This document shows positions 32,099 through 37,171 of a stretch of 37,171 nucleotides of DNA, one piece after another. Below the pieces are notes generated by a model. It saw nothing but the letters and a program-made list of their open reading frames with translations. It did not search any database and was not told the DNA's origin. The stretch covers positions 1 through 37,171 of the forward strand of contig SVLX01000026.1 of NCBI GenBank assembly GCA_015067725.1, written 5' to 3'. Source of the DNA: Oscillospiraceae bacterium. Lineage in GTDB: Bacteria; Bacillota; Clostridia; Oscillospirales; Oscillospiraceae. Position numbers and translations under genes: made by a program. Every line of letters starts with the position of its first letter. Within the stretch, counting starts at the first letter, position 1.

Positions 32099-32779
32099 TT
32101 ACACCCCCAAAAACTGATGAAACCGGTGAATAAACTCCTGCCGTTTCCGGCGGCTGATGGGGATGCTGATGCCGTCCGTCATGCGAACCGACTGGTCAGT
32201 AACGGCGGCCACATGGAGCAGATTCACAATGTAGCTCTGATGGGTTGCGCAAAAGTACCGCTCCGGCAGTCGGGTTTGCAAGTCCCGGAGGGGATAGCGA
32301 ATGGCGTGCGTTCCCTCCCGGGTGTGCAGGATGGTCTGATGCCGGAAAACTTCGGCATAGAGAATATCCCCTGCCGCCAGCACATAGGTTGTCCCGTCTA
32401 CGGTGATGGACACTCTGCCACCAAAAAGCTCCTCCCTGACGGCCACCATGGCCTCATGAAGCGTTGGGGCTGTCAGGGGTTTCAGCAGATACCGCAGGGC
32501 CAAGCCATAGCCCCGGATGGCATAAGCCGCAGAGCCGGTCACAAAGAGGATAATGGGGTGAGGCTCTTGCCGGATGAGTCGCTGGGCAATTTCATACCCA
32601 TTGGGCGACTCCATTTCAATGTCCAGAAGTACCACATCATAATTGACCCGCTCCGACTGGGCATACAAATCCGATGCCCGGGTGAAACCATCCACCCGGG
32701 CTGCGGGTTCTTCGTTGCGCAACAGGTCCATAATCTCCTGAAGCTCTTCCGGCACATCGTCACAGACAGCAATCCGCAT
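32099..32779 (-). CDS. LytTR-family response regulator
   Basis: A 226-residue regulator starting MRIAVCDDVPEELQEIMDLL. The receiver domain (1-120) has acidic Asp7/Asp8, phospho-acceptor Asp53 in VVLLDIEMES and Lys in YLLKPL. The DNA-binding half (about 130-226) is LytTR, with EVFRHQTILHT, LPERYFCATHQSYIVNL and ISRRKRQEF. LytTR proteins bind direct repeats about 21 bases apart upstream of their promoters. Exactly such a pair lies at 32843-32873. The ATG at 32779 was preferred over a GTG at 32788, because the GTG is part of the ribosome-binding site GAGGTG. It is first in the operon with the kinase and diverges from the ABC-transporter operon, its probable target. Confidence 0.92.
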   Translation of the reverse strand: MRIAVCDDVPEELQEIMDLLRNEEPAARVDGFTRASDLYAQSERVNYDVVLLDIEMESPNGYEIAQRLIRQEPHPIILFVTGSAAYAIRGYGLALRYLLKPLTAPTLHEAMVAVREELFGGRVSITVDGTTYVLAAGDILYAEVFRHQTILHTREGTHAIRYPLRDLQTRLPERYFCATHQSYIVNLLHVAAVTDQSVRMTDGISIPISRRKRQEFIHRFHQFLGV

Positions 32780-32813
32780 CTTTTTCACCTCTTAAGCAGA
32801 ATCAGTCAAGCAT

Positions 32814-32842
32814 ATTATACCCCCATACCCAGCCCATTTCAA
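32814..32842 (-). promoter_or_regulatory. promoter of the two-component operon
   Basis: On the minus strand TTGAAA (32837-32842), 17 bases, TATAAT (32814-32819). The -35 directly touches the first LytTR-type repeat. Confidence 0.75.
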
Positions 32843-32873
32843 CTGCCACCTGGGACAGAAAATCTGCCACCTG
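32843..32873 (+). promoter_or_regulatory. LytTR-type direct repeats between divergent operons
   Basis: CTGCCACCTG occurs at 32843-32852 and 32864-32873: identical 10-mers, 21 bases apart, two helix turns. On the plus side a weak promoter (TTGCGC at 32885-32890, 17 bases, TAAGCT at 32908) lies 11 bases downstream of the second copy, a typical activator spacing. Confidence 0.7.
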
Positions 32874-32942
32874 TGCCAAAGGGGTTGCGCTTTTCGCCGT
32901 CATTTGATAAGCTGAATGCACAACACAAAGGAGGACTGACCC

Positions 32943-34184
32943 ATGAAACCGATTTGTTTGATTCTGGCTTTGGCGTTTCTGCTCACCGGCTGTACCCACG
33001 ACCCAGTCCCCGCCGCACCTACAACACAGCCCGCAACCATCGCCACCCAAAGCCAGACCACACCCCCAACCCAAAGCCCCGCAGTCGCCTACCGGGGCGA
33101 GGACTGGGACAGTGGCTATGTGATCACAGAAGATTGGGGGGTCTTTTGCCCCCATATGGACACCGATGTTTATGTCCCTTTGCGGTTTTGTAACGCTATG
33201 GGTACAATTCTGATTCTGAGCAGGACAGAAATTGACCCGGACGCGATTGATGTCACGCTGGAGACAGAACTGCCGTATACTATGGCAGTCAGTCGTGCCC
33301 CCGATTTCCAAAGCGAGCGCAATGCATTGGAGACCTATTTTGATGCCCATCTTTATGCTGCCTATCAGGGCTGGGACTGGGAGGAACACCGGCGGAACAA
33401 TGTTGGTTATGACCCCGAAACAGCTTCTCAGGCACAGTGGGACGCAAAACTTGCCCACGATACCCGCTGGACCGAAGAAATCTCAAACCAGTGGAGCATA
33501 GCCATAGCAACCGGCGAAGGCATCCCCCAATTCTATGCCTATGGGGTGGTTTTCCATATCGATGAAGCCGCTGCCAGAGAGGACACCACCATCACCCATG
33601 TGAATGTGTCCTGGCCCGGCGTATCCTTCCGGCATGAATTTGGGGAGCTGCGCATCCATCCCGGTTACCCGGAGGCCTGCGCCGGTTTCCCCAACCAGCT
33701 CGATGGTGTGGGCGATGCCGGTGGCTCCATGTTCTCAAATGGGCTTAGCTACCAGTACCATGGACCGCTGGAAGATGGTATGCTGGGCGGCTTCATTGCG
33801 GGCAAGGAAATCGCTCTGATTCGAGGTTACGCCCTGGATGAAAACGACCAAATTTCTGACCTGCGTCTGGTCTACCAAGGGGAAGACGGCGCGGTGGACA
33901 GACAGTGGGATGAGAACACCAAGGTCTGGCTGGACCCCGGAACTTATGTGGAGGTCTGGGCTAAGGCTGGCAGTCCTCAGACCTTCTGGTCGGTCTGTGA
34001 TGAGCATTTCTATTATTGTATCGAGTATGAATGTGACGGTGTCCGGGATGTTATCATCTTCAATAACCATCAGCGCTCAGACGGCAACCCCTTCGTCCTG
34101 TGGGGGCTCTACTTTGAAGAAACCAGCCTGCGCGCTTACTATGATGATTATCTTTGGGCAGATCGGGATACTGTCCTGCCATGA
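32943..34184 (+). CDS. extracytoplasmic lipoprotein linked to the ABC transporter
   Basis: A 413-residue protein starting MKPICLILALAFLLTGCTHD. LLTGC is a lipobox, so Cys17 is lipidated and the protein is held at the outer face of the membrane. A Thr/Pro/Gln linker (about 20-50) leads to a 360-residue exported region. I know no named domain in it. It does share marks with the membrane-anchored paralogues at 7.2-10.3 kb: VITEDWGVFCPHMDTDVY against IILSEDRNLLIAYHAHYDVD, FGELRI against LGEIRI, YYCIEYECDGVRDVI against YYALHYTTAQGDAVI, and LRAYYDDYL against LSAYYHFL. The start has AAAGGAGG upstream. It is the first gene of an operon with permease, fusion protein and ATPase, and may bind or guard a substrate of that transporter. 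Confidence 0.82.
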   Translation: MKPICLILALAFLLTGCTHDPVPAAPTTQPATIATQSQTTPPTQSPAVAYRGEDWDSGYVITEDWGVFCPHMDTDVYVPLRFCNAMGTILILSRTEIDPDAIDVTLETELPYTMAVSRAPDFQSERNALETYFDAHLYAAYQGWDWEEHRRNNVGYDPETASQAQWDAKLAHDTRWTEEISNQWSIAIATGEGIPQFYAYGVVFHIDEAAAREDTTITHVNVSWPGVSFRHEFGELRIHPGYPEACAGFPNQLDGVGDAGGSMFSNGLSYQYHGPLEDGMLGGFIAGKEIALIRGYALDENDQISDLRLVYQGEDGAVDRQWDENTKVWLDPGTYVEVWAKAGSPQTFWSVCDEHFYYCIEYECDGVRDVIIFNNHQRSDGNPFVLWGLYFEETSLRAYYDDYLWADRDTVLP

Positions 34185-34199
34185 TAGGAGGGAGGAACA

Positions 34200-35492
34200 T
34201 TGAAATACCATAAATCCATCCTGCGCCATGCCACAATGATGGTGGGCAGAACCCTGAAGAGTTATGCCCTGCTGTCTGTGACCATTGTGCTGTCCTTCTC
34301 TCTGCTTCTGGGTTATCTGGTTTTTACGGACAGCACCCTCTATAACCGCTACCGGGAAATCTTTGCGGCAGACCGGGGCATGATTTACATCCGGGATATC
34401 TATCTGGAGAATGCTAAACTGGAGATGTTGCTCCAAAGGGCTGAGGAAATTGGAGACACCTCGGCGGTCTGGTATGACTGCGCCCAACTGAATATTACCC
34501 GCAACAATCTCATACTGCCGGAGCAGGGAATCCCGGTGAATAATCCCCTGATGGCGGAGGTCTTCGTCCTGCCTCAGCACACCTTTGCATTCTGCGAGTA
34601 CGGAGCCAGACCATGGGCGGTTCACTGGCTGGACGGGAAGGAACATCCGGACATCCATCTGGAAGAAGGGGAGGTGATTGTGGATGAGGACCTGTACTAC
34701 GCGCTGGAGCTGGACAAGATGGACGAGCCCACCTATACCTTTCATTTCAGCGCCGACACCTATGGCGGTCCCAGCCTCCAATATGAGGCCAGAATTGTGG
34801 GTTACCTCAAAGACAATCACGCCCATTGGGAATTCTCCAGTGCGGATGTGGACGGCACTTCCTGGAATCTGAGCAATGGTCTTACCCTTCTTCTCTCCAC
34901 GGATGCCATCAACCAAAGCCGGTTTCCGGCCGACGAGGTCATTTGGGCGAGAAACATCGTCGTGTACAGCGACTCTCCGGAGGAAGTGGTCGCTCTGGCG
35001 GAGAAACTGGACTTTACCGGAAAACTGGATGCCAACTGTATTGCCCAAAATCAGGCGCTGGAGAAGATTCAGACCGCCAACCAGACCAAGGCCATCATCA
35101 CGGCGGCGCTACTGCTTCTGCTGGGCATTAACCTCTATTCCTGTTTTTCCAATGCCTTAAACGACCGGAAATTTGAGATTGGGGTCAAGCGGGCCATTGG
35201 CGCTTCCCGCTGGGCCATTGTCCGGCAGTTTCTCTATGAGAGCATTTTGGTCATGGGCGTCAATATTCTGCTGTCGGTGTCGGTGGTGGCCGATGTGTTT
35301 TTGGTGTATAAGTACCATCTGCTCTGCCTGCCCAAAGATCAGGGGCAGTGGTTGAGCTGGACCATCTGGTGCAGTCCATGGTCTGTGGGGATGTTCGCTG
35401 TCTGCGCCATTGCCCTGACGGTGGTATTTAGTCTGATTTTTGCCTATAAGTCCACCCAGGTTCAGGTGGTGGATTATCTCAAATCCGAGTGA
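34200..35492 (+). CDS. ABC transporter permease, FtsX/MacB type
   Basis: A 430-residue permease. It has one membrane segment near residues 22-44 (YALLSVTIVLSFSLLLGYLV), a large external loop (about 45-300) and three segments in the last 130 residues. This is the MacB/FtsX layout. NDRKFEIGVKRAIGASRWAIVRQFLYESI is the FtsX-domain coupling helix. Such permeases do mechanotransmission or export of peptides, lipids or antibiotics, not import. The start is a TTG at 34200 after GGAGGGAGGAACA, 15 bases after the lipoprotein stop. No ATG is better placed. It should work with the ATPase at 36360 and the fusion protein between them. Confidence 0.9.
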   Translation: MKYHKSILRHATMMVGRTLKSYALLSVTIVLSFSLLLGYLVFTDSTLYNRYREIFAADRGMIYIRDIYLENAKLEMLLQRAEEIGDTSAVWYDCAQLNITRNNLILPEQGIPVNNPLMAEVFVLPQHTFAFCEYGARPWAVHWLDGKEHPDIHLEEGEVIVDEDLYYALELDKMDEPTYTFHFSADTYGGPSLQYEARIVGYLKDNHAHWEFSSADVDGTSWNLSNGLTLLLSTDAINQSRFPADEVIWARNIVVYSDSPEEVVALAEKLDFTGKLDANCIAQNQALEKIQTANQTKAIITAALLLLLGINLYSCFSNALNDRKFEIGVKRAIGASRWAIVRQFLYESILVMGVNILLSVSVVADVFLVYKYHLLCLPKDQGQWLSWTIWCSPWSVGMFAVCAIALTVVFSLIFAYKSTQVQVVDYLKSE

Positions 35493-35504
35493 GGAGGTAT
35501 TGAC

Positions 35505-36356
35505 ATGAAGATGATGCAAAAACTGATGAAGGGGCTGTTCTGGCTTCTGATTCTGGCGCTGTTGCTGGCACCTCTGGGGCTCATCTATGAGATTTCCCAG
35601 CGGGAGCGGGAGGCCTATGCCGCACCCCCTGCCCCCATTATCCGCGAGACAGCACTGGGCTCGGTGGTGCAGGCCACCCGGCAGGATGTGGAGGAATATA
35701 TCCGGCTGTCCGGGTCATTCGTCTCCCGGGAGAATGGCTACATGGAGCTGACCCAGAAGAATCCCAATGACATTCGCTGGCAGGCCACCGTGGGTGAGGA
35801 AATTCAGACCGGGCAGGTTCTGGGGACATACAACGGAGAAGCAATTATCTCCACACTGGACGGAATTCTGCTGGAAATCAATACCTATGCCGGCAAACCC
35901 CACCTCCGGGTTCAGCTTCTGACCGGACTGGAGCTGCAGTGCAGTGTTCCGGATAAGGTCCTCAAGCAACTGCGGCGGGCAGAAAAGCTGACGGCAGAAG
36001 ACGGGACTGCCGCCACCTTGGTTTACACCGCCAACGTCAAAAATGATGACGGCTCCACCACAATCCGGCTAAAGCTGGATGGCGAGGGCTATAGCTACGG
36101 CATGGCGGTTAAAGACCTGATGCTCTATACCGGTCATGTGTATACCGGGGCGCTGGTACTGCCGGAAAAGTGCCTGTATCAGAAAAACGCCGGAGAAGAC
36201 CAGCCCTGGTATGCCCGCCAGGTCACCGCCGATGGATATTATGTTCAGGAGTTGCAGGTGGAGCGGGGCTACAGCAACGGACAGCTGGTCTGTGTCACCG
36301 GCATTGAGGATGGGACATATTATGACTCCGGCTATCTGGTGGCCGCGGGAGGATGA
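35505..36356 (+). CDS. membrane-fusion-type accessory protein of the ABC transporter
   Basis: A 283-residue protein starting MKMMQKLMKGLFWLLILALL, with one N-terminal membrane anchor (about 10-30) and an exported region. Residues 55-140 look like a lipoyl/barrel-sandwich hybrid: RLSGSFVSRENGYMELTQ, GEEIQTGQVLGTYNGEAIIS, DGILLEINTYAG. Beta-barrel segments (VYTGALVLPEKCLYQK, YVQELQVERGYSNGQLVCVT) resemble HlyD/MacA-type adaptor proteins. The coiled-coil hairpin is short or absent, as in Gram-positive MacA-like proteins. It starts 13 bases after the permease stop with GGAGGT upstream and ends 4 bases before the ATPase start. Confidence 0.8.
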   Translation: MKMMQKLMKGLFWLLILALLLAPLGLIYEISQREREAYAAPPAPIIRETALGSVVQATRQDVEEYIRLSGSFVSRENGYMELTQKNPNDIRWQATVGEEIQTGQVLGTYNGEAIISTLDGILLEINTYAGKPHLRVQLLTGLELQCSVPDKVLKQLRRAEKLTAEDGTAATLVYTANVKNDDGSTTIRLKLDGEGYSYGMAVKDLMLYTGHVYTGALVLPEKCLYQKNAGEDQPWYARQVTADGYYVQELQVERGYSNGQLVCVTGIEDGTYYDSGYLVAAGG

Positions 36357-36359
36357 GCC

Positions 36360-37013
36360 ATGAACGAGCTGAATATCCGGATATCTCATCTGCAAAAAGC
36401 CTACACCCGCCCCGTCCTCAAAGACGTCAACCTGACCGTCACCAACGACAGCTATGTGACCATCGTGGGAAAATCCGGCTCAGGCAAGTCCACCCTGCTG
36501 AACATTTTGGGGCTGGTGGAGGACTATGACAGCGGCGAATACCGGTTCGGCGGGAAACTGATCCGCAAAGGCACAGACTATGCCCGCCTGCGGCTGGAAA
36601 ATATCGGCTTCATCTTCCAGAGCTACAACCTGATTCCCACCCTTTCCTGCAAAGAGAACATTCTGCTCCCCACCCTCTATGGTGGCAGACAGAAGACGGG
36701 GATTTTCCGGTCTCTGGTGGAGCTGTTGGAGATTGGCCCTCTGCTGAGTCAGCGGGTCACCACCCTCTTCGGCGGCGAAAAACAGCGCTTAGCCATTGCC
36801 CGGGCGCTGATTCTCGACCCCTGCCTGATTCTGGCGGACGAGCCCACCGGAAATCTTGACCCCAAAAACCGGGACCTGGTTATGGAGTTGCTGCGCCACC
36901 AACACCGGGAGGGTCGGGGCGTTATCCTCATTACCCATGACATGACCATGGCCGCCCAGGCAGATACGGTGCTGACTTTGGAAAACGGTACTCTGGTTCG
37001 GCAGGAGGTATAG
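36360..37013 (+). CDS. ABC transporter ATP-binding protein, MacB/LolD type
   Basis: A 217-residue ATPase starting MNELNIRISHLQKAYTRPVL. Walker A GKSGSGKST (37-45), Q-loop Gln87 in FIFQSYN, signature LFGGEKQRLAIARAL, Walker B LILADEP with Glu161, and His193 in ITHD are all present. The signature is LFGGE rather than LSGGQ, a mild variation. It energises the FtsX-type permease of the same operon. Tight 4-base spacing after the fusion protein and a GGAGG overlapping its end suggest coupled translation. An insertion sequence begins 38 bases after its stop, so later genes of the operon, if any, may have been cut off. Confidence 0.93.
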   Translation: MNELNIRISHLQKAYTRPVLKDVNLTVTNDSYVTIVGKSGSGKSTLLNILGLVEDYDSGEYRFGGKLIRKGTDYARLRLENIGFIFQSYNLIPTLSCKENILLPTLYGGRQKTGIFRSLVELLEIGPLLSQRVTTLFGGEKQRLAIARALILDPCLILADEPTGNLDPKNRDLVMELLRHQHREGRGVILITHDMTMAAQADTVLTLENGTLVRQEV

Positions 37014-37050
37014 GAACAAAAAAATCATGCCGCACCCGGCGAAAGTGATA

Positions 37051-37171
37051 TGATCCCCCTAAAGTAGGCCACGGAAATATCCAAAGTCTATTTTAGGGGG
37101 ATTACTATGTCTAAATCGAGACACAGTGCGGAATGGAAGATAGCGCTTGTAAAAAGATATCTATCCGGGGA
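37051..37171 (+). mobile_element. left end of an IS3-family insertion sequence (cut by the window edge)
   Basis: The element appears to start at TGATCCCCCTAAAGTAGGCC (37051), a TG-starting end of the IS3/IS150 kind, followed by the first transposase frame at 37107. Inside the leader CCCCCTAAAGTAG (37055-37067) and CTATTTTAGGGGG (37088-37100) form an inverted repeat ending 6 bases before the ATG. It could fold in read-through transcripts and hide the AGGGGG ribosome-binding site. The right end and target duplication are outside the window. Confidence 0.7.
37107..37171 (+). CDS. IS3-type transposase first frame (OrfA), N-terminal 21 residues
   Basis: ATG at 37107 gives MSKSRHSAEWKIALVKRYLS before the window ends. 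Basic residues followed by the KIALVKRYL helix match the HTH start of IS3/IS150 OrfA proteins, which bind the element ends. AGGGGG lies 6 bases upstream. Too short for a finer assignment. Confidence 0.7.
   Translation, partial: MSKSRHSAEWKIALVKRYLSG

Noticed and set aside
30878..32779. An Agr quorum-sensing locus suggested by the AgrC-like kinase and LytTR regulator.
   Set aside because: No AgrB-type membrane peptidase or AgrD-type peptide is present on either side.

Overview
The window (about 55-57% GC over most of its length) looks like chromosome of a strictly anaerobic, gut-type member of the Bacillota, most likely Clostridia of the Oscillospiraceae/Ruminococcaceae kind. The grounds are strong GGAGG ribosome-binding sites, many TTGACA-17-TATAAT promoters, LytTR and BlaI regulators, a corrinoid-protein activase, very large S8 proteases anchored by SLH (S-layer homology) domains, and an infC-rpmI-rplT operon of the Bacillota type. 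No species can be named from the sequence alone.

Left edge (1-700) is AT-richer accessory DNA on the minus strand: a truncated XRE regulator, a DUF6061-like protein and the start of a PadR regulator. Then come a BlaI-like repressor, an EamA-type transporter with a 22-histidine tail behind a GC-rich palindromic operator, and a ferredoxin/ASKHA corrinoid activase (1.0-5.0 kb). A 700-base gene-free patch of degenerate repeats follows, then three small genes (a membrane protein, a GIY-YIG protein, a CBS-pair protein).

From 7.2 to 24.8 kb lies a cell-surface island: two tandem-duplicated membrane-anchored proteins, a 1510-residue SLH-anchored subtilase, two paralogous HTH regulators of a family I cannot name, and a 2318-residue SLH-anchored subtilase. 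The larger protease carries an internal dockerin-like segment and a cohesin-like domain. The layout suggests a locally regulated extracellular protein-degradation locus.

From 24.9 to 29.2 kb a Crp/Fnr regulator faces thioredoxin and short-chain dehydrogenase genes. Both of those genes carry a near-identical TGTGAC-TTGG/CAGG-TCAC palindrome about 41 bases before the inferred transcription start. The regulator keeps the R-E-x-x-x-R recognition triad of E. coli CRP. Between regulator and targets sits a two-gene AAA ATPase + RloB cassette (AbiL-like phage defence), bracketed by two closely similar terminator hairpins.

From 29.2 to 30.8 kb are the housekeeping genes rplT, rpmI and infC (AUC start, leader attenuator) and tRNA-Val(CAC). 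From 30.9 to 37.0 kb a LytTR two-component system diverges from an operon of lipoprotein, FtsX-type permease, membrane-fusion protein and ABC ATPase; two perfect 10-bp direct repeats lie in the shared promoter region. The lipoprotein is a distant homologue of the two membrane-anchored proteins at 7.2-10.3 kb. The window ends inside an IS3-type insertion sequence.
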